NCBI RefSeq assembly: GCF_036320965.1
Contig: NC_092290.1
Location: forward strand, 961,920 to 1,025,919
Source of the DNA: Panulirus ornatus
Lineage: Eukaryota; Arthropoda; Malacostraca; Decapoda; Palinuridae
DNA: 64,000 bases
Direction of reading: 5' to 3'
Part shown: positions 49,138 to 60,178 of the stretch, piece after piece
Layout of the letters: each line of letters begins with the position of its first letter
How positions within the stretch are numbered: the stretch's first letter is position 1
The notes under the pieces: generated by a model
The model's database searches: none
What the model saw: only the letters and a program-made list of their open reading frames with translations
Told to the model about the DNA's origin: nothing
Program-made: the position numbers and the translations under genes

Positions 49138-50479
49138 TAAGGAAGATGTTTACATCATGTACTTACAATACTGATAAGCACTGTAGCACTCACACCTACT
49201 GCTGATGAACAGCCTTCATTACGAAGGAAAGAATAAACTGGGTCTTTGCAATGTACGTCCATCTTCAATCCGCGAGTGACTCTTCCGTGAGGTGGTATAA
49301 TAATTCTTGAGAGTGGGAGTTCCCAAGGGAAATTAATGATCACATATCCAAAGGATACTCAGATATTAAGAGCCCTCTTACCAATTTAGAAAATAGGACG
49401 CGTGTTTTCCTTCGTTCTCAGTAGCAGCAGGAACTTGGTCAGCAGGTTGACAGTAATCACCCAGCACCACCAACGGTGAGCTCTGCTAAGAATGTCATAG
49501 TTGTGTCTGGTGTCCTGGGAAGGGTATGGCGCTACAGTTCAGAACAAGCATATGGTGAGGACACACCAGGCTGACACAGGCCTTAATACCTTGCTAACGT
49601 GTGACATAAATGCAGGAAGACCTTCAGAGGGCCATGGTAACTCAGTCTCTTTTGAATTATCATGGTCCATCATAGCAGTGCCCGTACAACGGAATAATAC
49701 GAAAACAGTTTCTGTTTTCGCGACGCGTGTGATCTTAGTATTTCAGCAGGAACGGGGAAAATAGTCGAAAGCTGATTTGCAGGTAAAAGTAACCACCTGG
49801 AGAGGCAGGCGTTAGGTAGGGTGGTGCACTGCCTCTGTGGAAAATGCTTCAGATTCTCCCGGTACACTCTGCCTGCCTCATCCGCAGGCCGCAAACCACC
49901 ACATTATAGGTACGTGGCTCGCCTCCTAACACCTTACCCATCTTAAAACGACGTTCTTGAGAAAAGGAACTCTGGGTGAAGAGGCCTCGGGGACAACCAC
50001 AGGTTCCTGGCCAGGCCGAGTCCATCCCTACTGTAAGAGTCTCCAGGGTGGGATGGGCGTCTACATGGGATGGTCCTCGAAGAAACACTGGTATATGAAG
50101 GTGTGGGAGAGGAGGAGTGCAGAAACACCTCCATAAATTGACACTGGGGTTACCTGCCAACCCTGTCAAGACCTAACACTATGATAGTATGACGGTGTAT
50201 CGTGCAGCCGGTATTTCATGTCCCCCGGCTTGATACCTGACGACTTACTTGATGAATAATAAAACTTCCCATAAACCACTGATACCTTCCTTAGCAGCCC
50301 GCCCTGTCAATACTTGAGCGGAACCTGGTACAAACTTTAATGTTATAGTCTTCACTAAGTTTCATTAACCTGACTAATTCCACGGTAGTTACGTGAAATC
50401 CTCCTTTTCTTACTGCTCAAGTTTCCTAACTCGTAACATTGTGGGAGAAGAGTTAATGTATTGCAATGATTGATTAAAC
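49138..50479. other. unrecognised DNA, possibly intron
   Basis: No recognised exon, gene or repeat. If the 49003-49137 exon is real this would be the start of its intron, which would then contain LINE B. Confidence 0.4.

Positions 50480-50552
<73 letters not shown>
50480..50552. repeat. (TA)n microsatellite
   Basis: TA array with one C near the start; borders unit Y. Confidence 0.97.
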
Positions 50553-50556
<4 letters not shown>

Positions 50557-50984
50557 AGGAAATGTACAATTTATTCACACAAACGTCAATAGCAGTTCTC
50601 ATCAATTTCACCACTGTATCAATAAGCTTCAATGTCTAAGCTACATTTTTCTCCAACTTCACTATTTTCTTGTCAAAAACACCATGCATGAAAACTATCA
50701 CTCCATTAACACAACTATAAACATTTACTTCCCCTTTAAAAGTTCTGGGGAAGTCTGTCTCGATACACTGCGGCGAGGCGACGCGACGCTGACACAATCA
50801 CTGTCACAATATCACTTCTGCCTCCTCAAGTCAATCTCTCAGCCACAGTGCAGGCCTTCATCGTCGAAATCGGTCTTCTGGTGTAAGTGCTGGAGGGAAG
50901 GGGTGGCTTTCATTTTTTTTCATTCATTTCAAGCTAAAAGTTTGTTTTATAAATTGTTTCTTACATTTTTCATATGTATATATA
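50553..50984. repeat. flanking repeat unit, copy at LINE B (TIR-like ends)
   Basis: About 430 bp between TA-rich borders. The left end reads ATGAAAAGGAAATGTACAAT. The right end in reverse complement reads ATGAAAAATGTAAGAAACAA, so the termini form an imperfect inverted repeat of roughly 35 bp. This fits a small non-autonomous DNA element flanked by TA. Left (Y) and right (X) portions recur beside LINE A with Y flipped relative to the LINE. No ORF with a recognised function. Confidence 0.6.
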
Positions 50985-51185
50985 TGTATGTGTGTGTGTG
51001 TGTGTGTATGTGCGTATGTGTGTGTATGTGTGTGTGTGTGTATATGTATATATATATGTATATTGTCCCTGGGGATAGGGGTGAAAGAATACTTCCCACG
51101 TATTCCTCGCGTGTCGTAGAAAGCGACTAGAGGGGACGGGAGCGGGGGGCCGGAAATCCTCCCCTCCTTGTATTAACTTTCTAAA

Positions 51186-52412
51186 ATGGGAAACAGAAGA
51201 AGGAGTCACGCGGGGAGTGATCATCCTCCTCGAAGGCTCAGAGTGGGATGCCTAAATGTGTGTGGATGTAACCAAGATGTGAAAAAAGGAGAGATAGGTA
51301 GTATGTTTGAGGAAAGGAACCTGGATGTTTTGGCTCTGAGTGAAACGAAGCTCAAGGGTAAAGGGGAAGAGTGGTTTGGAAATGTCTGGGGAGTGAAGTC
51401 AGGGGTTAGTGAGAGGACAAGAGCAAGGGAAGGAGTAGCAATACTCCTGAAACAGGAGTTGTGGGAGTATGTGATAGAATGTAAGAAAGTAAATTCTCGA
51501 TTAATATGGGTAAAACTGAAAGTTGATGGAGAGAGGTGGGTGATTATTGGTGCATATGCACCTGGGCATGAGAAGAAAGATCATGAGAGGCAAGTGTTTT
51601 GGGAGCAGCTAAATGAGTGTGTTAGCGGTTTTGATGCACGAGACCGGGTTATAGTGATGGGTGATTTGAATGCAAAGGTGAGTAATGTGGCAGTTGAGGG
51701 AATAATTGGTATGCATGGGGTGTTCAGTGTTGTAAATGGAAATGGTGAAGAGCTTGTAGATTTATGTGCTGAAAAAGGACTGATGATTGGGAATACCTGG
51801 TTTAAAAAGCGAGATATACATAAGTATACTTATGTAAGTAGGAGAGATGGCCAGAGAGCGTTATTGGATTACGTGTTAATTGACAGGCGCGCGAAAGAGA
51901 GACTTTTGGATGTTAATGTGCTGAGAGGTGCAACTGGAGGGATGTCTGATCATTATCTTGTGGAGGCTAAGGTGAAGATTAGTATGGGTTTTCAGAAAAG
52001 AGGAGTGAATGTTGGGGTGAAGAAGGTGGTGAGAGTAAGTGAGCTTGGGAAGGAGACCTGTGTGGGGAAGTACCAGGAGAGACTGTGTACAGAATGGAAA
52101 AAGGTGAGAACAATGGAAGTAAGGGGAGTGGGGGAGGAATGGGATGTATTTAGGGAATCAGTGATGGATTGCGCAAAAGATGCTTGTGGCATGAGAAGAG
52201 TGGGAGGTGGGCTGTTTAGAAAGGGTAGTGAGTGGTGGGATGAAGAAGCAAGAGTATTAGTGAAAGAGAAGAGAGAGGCATTTGGACGATTTTTGCAGGG
52301 AAAAAATGCAATTGAGTGGGAGAAGTATAAAAGAAAGAGACAGGAGGTCAAGAGAAAGGTGCAAGAGGTGAAAAAAGGGCAAATGAGAGTTGGGGTGAGA
52401 GACTATCAGTAA
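51186..52412 (+). CDS. EEP endonuclease part of LINE copy B
   Basis: 408 codons from the same ATG as copy A. Catalytic blocks are all present: NVCGCN near 24-29, LSETK 51-55, GAYAPG 122-127, GDLNA 159-163, [18 protein letters not shown] about 213-230, and SDHYLV 254-259. The last nine or so residues (starting GQMRVGVRDY) are out of frame: an A-run near 52372 has lost one base relative to copy A, which reads KKRANESWGER there. The frame ends at TAA 52410-52412, 20 bp before the RT frame opens. Confidence 0.95.
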   Translation: MGNRRRSHAGSDHPPRRLRVGCLNVCGCNQDVKKGEIGSMFEERNLDVLALSETKLKGKGEEWFGNVWGVKSGVSERTRAREGVAILLKQELWEYVIECKKVNSRLIWVKLKVDGERWVIIGAYAPGHEKKDHERQVFWEQLNECVSGFDARDRVIVMGDLNAKVSNVAVEGIIGMHGVFSVVNGNGEELVDLCAEKGLMIGNTWFKKRDIHKYTYVSRRDGQRALLDYVLIDRRAKERLLDVNVLRGATGGMSDHYLVEAKVKISMGFQKRGVNVGVKKVVRVSELGKETCVGKYQERLCTEWKKVRTMEVRGVGEEWDVFRESVMDCAKDACGMRRVGGGLFRKGSEWWDEEARVLVKEKREAFGRFLQGKNAIEWEKYKRKRQEVKRKVQEVKKGQMRVGVRDYQ

Positions 52413-52432
52413 ATTTTAGGGAGAATAAAAAG

Positions 52433-54160
52433 ATGTTCTGGAAGGAGGTAAATAGGGTGCGTAAGACAAGGGAGCAAATGGGAACTTCAGTGAAGGGCGC
52501 AAATGGGGAGGTGATAACAAGTAGCGGTGATGTGAGAAGGAGATGGAATGAGTATTTTGAAGGTTTGTTGAATGTGTCTGATGACAGAGTGGCAGATATA
52601 GGGTGTTTTGGTCGAGGTGGTGTGCAAAGTGAGAGGGTTAGGGAAAATGATTTGGTAAACAGAGAAGAGGTAGTAAAAGCTTTGCGGAAGATGAAAGCCG
52701 GCAAGGCAGCAGGTTTGGATGGTATTGCAGTGGAATTTATTAAAAAAGGGGGTGACTGTATTGTTGACTGGTTGGTAAGGTTATTTAATGTATGTATGAC
52801 TCATGGTGAGGTGCCTGAGGATTGGCGGAATGCGTGCATAGTGCCATTGTACAAAGGCAAAGGGGATAAGAGTGAGTGCTCAAATTACAGAGGTATAAGT
52901 TTGTTGAGTATTCCTGGTAAATTATATGGGAGGGTATTGATTGAGAGGGTGAAGGCAGGTACAGAGCATCAGATTGGGGAAGAGCAGTGCGGTTTCAGAA
53001 GTGGTAGAGGATGTGTGGATCAGGTGTTTGCTTTGAAGAATGTATGTGAGAAATACTTAGAAAAGCAAATGGATTTGTATGTAGCATTTATGGATCTGGA
53101 GAAGGCATATGATAGAGTTGATAGAGATGCTCTGTGGAAGGTATTAAGAATATATGGTGTGGGAGGCAAGTTGTTAGAAGCAGTGAAAAGTTTTTATCGA
53201 GGATGTAAGGCATGTGTACGTGTAGGAAGAGAGGAAAGTGATTGGTTCTCAGTGAATGTAGGTTTGCGGCAGGGGTGTGTGATGTCTCCATGGTTGTTTA
53301 ATTTGTTTATGGATGGGGCAAGTATGGAAAGAGGGGCAAGTATGAAGTCTGTTGGGGATGAGAGAGCTTGGGAAGTGAGTCAGTTGTTGTTCGCTGATGA
53401 TACAGCGCTGGTGGCTGATTCATGTGAGAAACTGCAGAAGCTGGTGACTGAGTTTGGTAAAGTGTGTGGAAGAAGAAAGTTGAGAGTAAATGTGAATAAG
53501 AGAAAGGTTATTAGGTACAGTAGGGTTGAGGGTCAAGTCAAGTGGGAGGTGAGTTTGAATGGAGAAAAACTGGAGGAAGTGAAGTGTTTTAGATATCTGG
53601 GAGTGGATCTGTCAGCGGATGGAACCATGGAAGCGGAAGTGGATCATAGGGTGGGGGAGGGGGCGAAAATTTTGGGAGCCTTGAAAAATGTGTGGAAGTC
53701 GAGAACATTATCTCGGAAAGCAAAAATGGGTATGTTTGAGGGAATAGTGGTTCCAACAATGTTGTATGGTTGCGAGGCGTGGGCTATGGATAGAGATGTG
53801 CGCAGGAGGATGGATGTGCTGGAAATGAGATGTTTGAGGACAATGTGTGGTGTGAGGTGGTTTGATCGAGTAAGTAACGTAAGGGTAAGAGAGATGTGTG
53901 GAAATAAAAAGAGCGTGGTTGAGAGAGCAGAAGAGGGTGTTTTGAAATGGTTTGGGCACATGGAGAGAATGAGTGAGGAGAGATTGACCAAGAGGATATA
54001 TGTGTCGGAGGTGGAGGGAACGAGGAGAAGAGGGAGACCAAATTGGAGGTGGAAAGATGGAGTGAAAAAGATTTTGTGTGATCGGGGCTTGAACATGCAG
54101 GAGGGTGAAAGGAGGGCAAGGAATAGAGTGAATTGGAGTCATGTGGTATACAGGGGTTGA
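52433..54160 (+). CDS. reverse transcriptase part of LINE copy B
   Basis: 575 codons. Blocks: KAAGLDGIAVEF at 91, NYRGISLLSIPGKL at 151, MDLEKAYDRVD at 220, LRQGCVMSPWLFNLFMDG at 278, FADD at 320-323, then the C-terminal KWFGHMERMSEERLTKR and GRPNWRWKDGVKK. Relative to copies A and E, seven residues are missing between FMDG and ERGASM, replaced by a duplicated ASM. This is probably a slippage deletion between two GGCAAGTATG words. The apparent start MFWKEV lies within what is continuous sequence in copy C, so the native protein is an EN-RT fusion. Confidence 0.95.
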   Translation: MFWKEVNRVRKTREQMGTSVKGANGEVITSSGDVRRRWNEYFEGLLNVSDDRVADIGCFGRGGVQSERVRENDLVNREEVVKALRKMKAGKAAGLDGIAVEFIKKGGDCIVDWLVRLFNVCMTHGEVPEDWRNACIVPLYKGKGDKSECSNYRGISLLSIPGKLYGRVLIERVKAGTEHQIGEEQCGFRSGRGCVDQVFALKNVCEKYLEKQMDLYVAFMDLEKAYDRVDRDALWKVLRIYGVGGKLLEAVKSFYRGCKACVRVGREESDWFSVNVGLRQGCVMSPWLFNLFMDGASMERGASMKSVGDERAWEVSQLLFADDTALVADSCEKLQKLVTEFGKVCGRRKLRVNVNKRKVIRYSRVEGQVKWEVSLNGEKLEEVKCFRYLGVDLSADGTMEAEVDHRVGEGAKILGALKNVWKSRTLSRKAKMGMFEGIVVPTMLYGCEAWAMDRDVRRRMDVLEMRCLRTMCGVRWFDRVSNVRVREMCGNKKSVVERAEEGVLKWFGHMERMSEERLTKRIYVSEVEGTRRRGRPNWRWKDGVKKILCDRGLNMQEGERRARNRVNWSHVVYRG

Positions 54161-54347
54161 CGTGTTGTCAGTGGATTGAATCAAGGCATGTGAAGCGTCC
54201 GGGGTAAACCATGGAAAGCTGTGTAGGTATGTATATTTGCGTGTGTGGACGTGTGTATGTACATGTGTATGGGGGGGGGGCCATTTCTTTCGTCTGTTTC
54301 CTTGCGCTACCTCGCAAACGCGGGAGACAGCGACAAAGTATAAAAAA

Positions 54348-54378
<31 letters not shown>

Positions 54379-54623
54379 TTCTTTTTTTTTTTCTTTCTTT
54401 TAAACTATTCGCCATTTCCCGCGTTAGCGAGGTAGCGTTAAGAACAGAGGACTGGGCCTTTTTTGGAATATCCTCACCTGGCCCCCTCTGTTCCTTCTTT
54501 TGGAAAATTAGAAAAAAAAAACGAGAGGGGAGGGTTTCCAGCCCCCCGCTCCCTCCCCTTTTAGTCGCCTTCTACGACACGCAGGGAATACGTGGGAAGT
54601 ATTCTTTCTCCCCTATCCCCAGG

Positions 54624-54626
<3 letters not shown>
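54379..54626 (-). mobile_element. short LINE-derived element S5
   Basis: It lies immediately after the A-tail and a few TA units of LINE B, in the opposite orientation, so LINE B and S5 are tail to tail. It has the 5' UTR-like block at about 54520-54625 and the hairpin at about 54411-54440. Confidence 0.93.
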
Positions 54627-54697
<71 letters not shown>

Positions 54698-54731
54698 GTG
54701 TGTGTGTGTGTGTATTGTATGTGTGTGTGTG
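54626..54731. repeat. (TA)n then (GT)n
   Basis: TA units to 54691, then interrupted GT to 54731. Confidence 0.97.
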
Positions 54732-54875
54732 TATCCTTTTTCTCCTAAACTATTCTCCACTATCGTGATATCATCATCAAACTGACCCCTTAAGCACGAA
54801 GGTCCTAACCTTGAGCGCGAGGGGCGACTCTTGAGTACGACAATAAGATATCGTGATCTTTGACCTGCCCCCTAA

Positions 54876-54893
54876 AGGTCAGGTCAAAGGTCA
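54876..54893 (+). promoter_or_regulatory. nuclear-receptor half-site cluster (DR1)
   Basis: AGGTCA at 54876, 54881 and 54888 (the last pair spaced by one A, a DR1), with an inverted TGACCT at 54861. Same class of site as at 9292. No neighbouring gene supports a function. Confidence 0.3.
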
Positions 54894-56123
54894 GGCTATC
54901 TTAAGTAAAATTCGCACTGCCGCGTTCCATGGGTTAGCACACTAGTATTACTCCACTGCCAGCCTTGAACATTGCGCCAGCCGCGACCCATGGCACACCA
55001 GGCCACGTGCATCCTACACATTGATATTCTTTGCAGACGTACGTATACTTCCCAAGTGGGCAACAAATGCACCTTTATCAACTTATGGTTCCTATATTAT
55101 GTAATTCACTGGCCCGCTTCTTGACCTCCTGGAGGTTTTTCATACTTTCTGTTGAAAATGAGATCAATAGGCAAACAGCACCAAGCCTTATCACCGTGGT
55201 CTTCACAACAAGTCTATAAGTCTTAGTATTTTTCTGTTGACGTATTTTGTATCCGTCGTGATATCGATGAATAAAGATATGACAACTGCTGATAACTCGA
55301 TGATCTAGGACTGTAACTTGAACACTGGTAATGCCAGTAACCTGGACTGGTAATGTCAGGTACGTCTGTTGTAACCTGGGGACTGGTAAAGCGAGGCCGT
55401 TGTGTTCTTCCCTGGACAACCTACCTACTTATCAACATCAATATCCTGCAGTATAGCCTCCCGACGCCCCTGTGTTAGGCCTGCCCGGGGCTGTGGCTAC
55501 ATAACCTAGCCTGGCCATGGGTGGGGGGGGGGGGGGACAGTACTTACCTACAACGAGACGAGGCCAAGAGCCAGGGTTGGCGCGTTGCGCTCACCGCAGG
55601 AAAATCTACAATTGAAATTAATGAGTCGTGTGAGATAGGTGTTGTTGAGTGTTAGTGTTTTACGTGAGGCAGTGAGTGTGTTTGTGTGGTGAGTGCCAAC
55701 AACCAACCCTCGCTATATGGCTAAAAACAGAAGAGAATATCTTATCACCAAACAGATTTAGCAAGTCATTTTACACAACGACCTCATCTTACAATTCTTC
55801 AGAAGGTCCAGCTAAATCCGGGAGGAGGAGCCAGAGTGGGAGCAGTTATGGGCCTGGGCTATATATACCCGCCAACAACAGCCACTGCGGATCTCACCAT
55901 ACCCACTTCCGCCACGGTTTGACACACTATCTACACATAAGGTACACAGGTACAGTGTACCTTGAGCATAGGTATGGATGGCTACGTGGGGGTGATACCA
56001 GGCATGGCTTTGGAATACAAGGCATAAATGGGTATGTGTTATACGTGAATGAGGCGGGTTAGCAAACGGTGCGTGCGGCAGAGGTGGATACTGGCGTGGT
56101 GGGACTAGTAGTAAGGGTAGTGA
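54894..56123. other. unrecognised DNA with a TATA-like box
   Basis: No gene recognised. GCTATATATACCCGCC at about 55857-55872 is a strong TATA-type word in GC-rich surroundings. The downstream open frame (to 56062) has no known domain. A G homopolymer lies at about 55523-55536. Confidence 0.4.
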
Positions 56124-56291
56124 ACATCCGTAGCGTAGCAGTTACCACTGCTGACCGTGACGCACTAGCGGGTCGTTCGAGGTCGAGCGCATGGGTTGAA
56201 ATCCATGTTGCAGCAGTCGGTCCACAGTCAACCAATCTGTTTATCCTCTCCAACGTTTTGGTCGATAGAATGGATACCTGGCATAGGGTTG
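56124..56291 (+). mobile_element. tRNA-derived SINE
   Basis: 5' ATCCGTAGCGTAGCAGTTACC (A-box region), then the B box GGGTTGAAATCC near 56192. The family body (GCAGTCGGTCCACAGTCAAC, CTGTTTATCC) follows, and the 3' end is TTTTGGTCGATAGAATGGAT with ACCTGGC. The 3' end runs straight into (TA)n and then LINE fragment E. Confidence 0.92.
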
Positions 56292-56312
56292 TATATATAT
56301 ATATATATATAT
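56292..56312. repeat. (TA)n between SINE and LINE E
   Basis: A short array of about 10 TA units forming the only spacer between the two retroelements. Confidence 0.95.
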
Positions 56313-57415
56313 ATGGTTGTTTAATTTGTTTATGGATGGGGTTGTTAGGGAGGTAAATGCAAGAGTCTTGGAAAGAGGGGCAAGTATGAAGTCTGTTGGG
56401 GATGAGAGAGCTTGGGAAGTGAGTCAGTTGTTGTTTGCTGATGATACAGCGCTGGTGGCGGATTCATGTGAGAAACTGCAGAAGCTGGTGACGGAGTTTG
56501 GTAAAGTGTGTGGAAGAAGAAAGTTAAGAGTAAATGTGAATAAGAGCAAGGTTATTAGGTACAGTAGGGTTGAGGGTCAAGTCAATTGGGAGGTGAGTTT
56601 GAATGGAGAAAAACTGGAGGAAGTGAAGTGTTTTAGATATCTGGGAGTGGATCTGTCAGCGGATGGAACCATGGAAGCGGAAGTGGATCATAGGGTGGGG
56701 GAGGGGGCGAAAATTTTGGGAGCCTTGAAAAATGTGTGGAAGTCGAGAACATTATCCCGGAAAGCAAAAATGGGTATGTTTGAAGGAATAGTAGTTCCAA
56801 CAATGTTGTATGGTTGCGAGGCGTGGGATATGGATAGAGTTGTGCGCAGGAGGATGGATGTGCTGGAAATGAGATGTTTGAGGACAATGTGTGGTGTGAG
56901 GTGGTTTGATCGAGTAAGTAACGTAAGGGTAAGAGAGATGTGTGGAAATAAAAAGAGCGTGGTTGAGAGAGCAGAAGAGGGTGTTTTGAAATGGTTTGGG
57001 CACATGGAGAGAATGAGTGAGGAAAGATTGACCAAGAGGATATATGTGTCGGAGGTGGAGGGAACGAGGAGAAGAGGGAGACCAAATTGGAGGTGGAAAG
57101 ATGGAGTGAAAAGGATTTTGTGTGATCGGGGCCTGAACATGCAGGAGGGTGAAAGGAGGGCAAGGAATAGAGTGAATTGGAGCGATGTGGTATACAGGGG
57201 TTGACGTGCTGTCAGTGGATTGAATCAAGGCATGTGAAGCGTCCGGGGTAAACCATGGAAAGCTGTGTAGGTATGTATATTTGCGTGTGTGGACGTGTGT
57301 ATGTACATGTGTATGGGGGGGGTTGGGCCATTTCTTTCGTCTGTTTCCTTGCGCTACCTCGCAAACGCGGGAGACAGCGACAAAGTATAAGAAAAAAAAA
57401 AAAAAAAAAAAAAAT
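56313..57415 (+). mobile_element. RTE-like LINE fragment E (3' third)
   Basis: It opens in the RT motif block at WLFNLFMDG, directly after (TA)n, and runs to the terminal hairpin (57351-57379) and an A-run. It encodes 295 uninterrupted codons (56317-57204) including VVREVNARVLERGASM, FADDTALVADS and the whole C-terminal region. It is close to copies A and B and keeps the seven residues lost in B. The absence of stops suggests a recent insertion. Confidence 0.95.
56317..57204 (+). pseudogene. 5'-truncated RT of LINE fragment E
   Basis: Open from FNLFMDG to the natural stop. It lacks EN and the RT fingers (all blocks before LRQGCVMSP), so it cannot be active despite an intact frame and FADD box. 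The methionine at the start is the internal FMDG-context codon, not a native start. Confidence 0.93.
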
Positions 57416-57659
57416 ATATATATGTATAGATAGATAGATATGGTTAGTATCCATGAAAGATATGTGGAAGAGTAGATTGATGAAACAATACTAAACATGG
57501 ATCACTATATTCTTTAACATATCTCTACATGAATTTTCACAACAAGAAAAACAGAAAAATGCAAAAAGATTTACATGTATGGCAGTGGTCGCTCAGGTGC
57601 CCGCCGTATTCTCGGTTGTCTTAATTCATAACTCCGCCTTCCACTCATATGTGTCTATA

Positions 57660-57712
57660 TATATATCTACCTCGCAAACGCGGGAAATGGCGAATCGTAT
57701 GAAAAAAAAAAA
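57660..57712 (+). mobile_element. short-element tail fragment (S6)
   Basis: CTACCTCGCAAACGCGGG, AAATGGCGAATCGTATG and an A-run: the hairpin end of the S-type element (GGCGAAT...GTATG) on the plus strand, truncated at its 5' side by (TA)n. It faces the tail of LINE F. Confidence 0.8.
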
Positions 57713-57728
57713 ATATATATATATTTAT

Positions 57729-58712
57729 TTGCTTTGTCGCTGTCTCCCGCGTTTGCGAGGTAGCGCAAGGAAACAGGAGAAAGAAATGGCCCAACCCACC
57801 CCCATACACATGTATATACATACACGTCCTCACACGCAAATATACATACCCATACATCTCAATGTACAATATATACACACACAGACATATACATATATAC
57901 ACATGCACACAATTCACACTGTCTGCCTTTATTCATTCCCATCGCCACCTCGCCACATATGGAATAACATCCCCCTCCCCCCTCATGTGTGTGAGGTAGC
58001 GCTAGGAAAAGACAACAAAGGCCCCATTCGTTCACACTCAGTCTCTAGCTGTCATGCAATAATGCCCGAAACCACAGCTCCCTTTCCACATCCAGGCCCC
58101 ACACAACTTTCCATGGTTTACCCCAGACGCTTCACATGCCATGATTCAATCCATTGACAGCACGTCGACCCCGGTATACCACATCGATCCAATTCACTCT
58201 ATTCCTTGCCCGTCTTTCACCCTCCTGCATGTTCAGGCCCCGATCACTCAAAATCTTTTTCACTCCATCTTTCCACCTCCAATTTGGTCTCCCACTTCTC
58301 GTTCCCTCCACCTCCGACACACATATCCTCTTGGTCAATCTTTCCTCACTCATTCTCTCCATGTGCCCAAACCATTTCAAAACACCCTCTTCTGCTCTCT
58401 CAACCACGCTCTTCTTATTTCCACACATCTCTCTTACCCTTACATTACTTACTCGATCAAACCACCTCACACCACATATTGTCCTCAAACATCTCATTTC
58501 CAGCACATCCACCCTCCTGCGCACAACTCTATCCATAGCCCACGCTTCGCAACCATACAACATTGTTGGAACCACTATTCCTTCAAACATACCCATTTTT
58601 GCTTTCTGAGATAATGTTCTCGACTTCCACACATTCTTCAAGGCTTCCAGGATTTTCGCCCCCTCCCCCACCCTATGATTCACTTCCGCTTCCATGGTTC
58701 CATCCGCTGCCA
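57729..58712 (-). mobile_element. RTE-like LINE fragment F (long 3' UTR)
   Basis: Minus strand from [20 protein letters not shown] of RT to the terminal hairpin at about 57737-57766. The coding part (58132-58712) is open for about 193 codons and lacks one residue (TR-SGR in place of TRRSGR). The 3' UTR is the long form as in fragment H, with an extra internal hairpin module near 57985-58012. The 5' cut is directly at (TA)n. Confidence 0.94.
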
Positions 58713-58830
58713 TATATATATATGAAGGTGAAATCGCACTTCAGTAGGAGTTCATACAATTTTATTTGACATGTAATTTTTCTATTCAAAGGACACGACA
58801 TGTTTCGTGGAGATAATCCACCTGGTCAGG
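58713..58830 (-). other. hammerhead-like core HH5 and flank
   Basis: On the minus strand at 58803-58829: CTGACCA (one core change from CTGANGA), G, GTGG...CCAC, GAAAC, then ATGTCGTGTCCTTTGAATAG. The unit ends at the TA tract beside LINE F. Same layout as the other four sites; stem II has four perfect pairs. Confidence 0.45.
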
Positions 58831-59140
58831 TGCCACTGCTTAACAGTTATTTAAATCCCAACACCACACTCGAGTCCCACTGTCCAGCACCAACCAGTAC
58901 AGACCAACTATTGGACGGCGGGACTCAAGTACAGTATAGGGAGAGAGATCAACACTAGATGAGGTTACATCGCGAGTGAATCGCCTTTGGCAAGGTTGTA
59001 TTATTGGTAGTACAGTCCCGTCAATATACGTACTTGTCTCTCTTAAAGTTTACATTTTCCTGCTACTGGAAACTGCATTGCCTTGGGCTACAGGAGCCTC
59101 TGGCATGATGTGGATAATGCTAGGACATAGTGAGAGAGTA
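58831..59140. other. unrecognised DNA
   Basis: It may include more of the HH5-bearing element, but I find no boundary or ORF. Confidence 0.4.
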
Positions 59141-60178
59141 TAACCAGGTACAGCACAGTACAAGGTTCAGCACAGTACAAGGTACGGTACAGTACAAGGT
59201 ACAGCACAGTACAAGGTACAGTACAGTACAAGGTACAGCACAGTTCAAGGTACAGCACGGTACAAGATACGGTACAGTACAAAATACAGTACAGTGCAAG
59301 ATACGGTACAGTACAGTACAAGGTACAGTACAGTGCAAGGTACGGTACAGTACAAGATACAGTACAGTGCAAGGTACGGTACAGTACAGTACAAGGTATA
59401 GTACAGTGCAAGGTACGGTACAGTACAAGGTACAGTACAATGCAAGGTACGGTACAGTTCAGTACAAGGTACAGACAGTACCAAGTAGAGTACAGTACAA
59501 GGTACAGTACAGTACAAGGTACAGCACAGTACAAGGTACAGTACAAGGTACAGCACAGTACAAGGTATAGTACTGTACAGCACAAGGTACAGCACATTAC
59601 AAGGTATAGTACAGTACAAGGTACAGTACAGTACAGTACAAGGTACAGTACAGTACGAGGTATAGCACAGTACAAGGTACAGTGCAGTACAAGGTACATT
59701 ACAGTACAAGGTACAGCACAGTTCAAGGTACAGTACAGTACAAGGTATAGCACAGTACAAGGTACAGTGCAGTACAAGGTACAGCACATTACAAGGTATA
59801 GTACAGTACAAGGTACAGTACAGTACAGTACAAGGTACAGTACAGTACGAGGTATAGCACAGTGCAAGGTACAGTGCAGTACAAGGTACATTACAGTACA
59901 AGGTACAGCACAGTACAAGGTACAGTACAGTACAAGCTACAGTACAGAACAAGGTACAGTACAGTACAAGGTACAGCACAGTACAAGGTACAGTACAGTA
60001 CAAGGTACAGTACAGTACAAGGTACAGCACAGTACAAGGTACAGTACAGTACAAGGTACAGTACAGTACAAGGTACAGCACAGTACAAGGTACAGTACAG
60101 TACAAGGTACAGTACAGTACAAGGTACAGCACAGTACAAGGTACAGTACAGTACAAGGTACAGTACAGTACAAGGTAT
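59141..60178. repeat. GTAC-rich satellite with higher-order repeat
   Basis: About 1 kb of a 15-17-bp unit (AAGGTACAGTACAGTAC and variants with AGCAC, AGATAC, AGTGC). The right end (59968-60172) is a clean higher-order array: four 51-bp units of three 17-mers each, starting at 59968, 60019, 60070 and 60121. A ~192-bp block beginning AGCACATTACAAGG at 59591 is repeated at 59783. Long open frames on both strands follow from the repeat and are not genes. Confidence 0.97.

Larger units (their letters stand above)
51064..54365 (+). mobile_element. RTE-like LINE copy B, near full length
   Basis: Order: 5' UTR 51064-51185, EN ORF, RT ORF, short-form 3' UTR, terminal hairpin at 54304-54332, and an A-run of about 24. 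It is nearly identical to copy A over its whole length, and both share the upstream X unit and the (TG)n spacer. Damage: a one-base loss in an A-run near 52372-52378 and a 21-bp in-frame deletion near 53320. Confidence 0.97.

Noticed and set aside
55857..55872. Promoter at the TATATATA-containing word
   Set aside because: TA-rich words are extremely common in this window and no transcript start or gene downstream supports it.
56133..56215. Functional tRNA gene at the A-box/B-box pair
   Set aside because: The sequence cannot form a proper cloverleaf, lacks a normal anticodon arm, and continues into the SINE body shared with four other copies.
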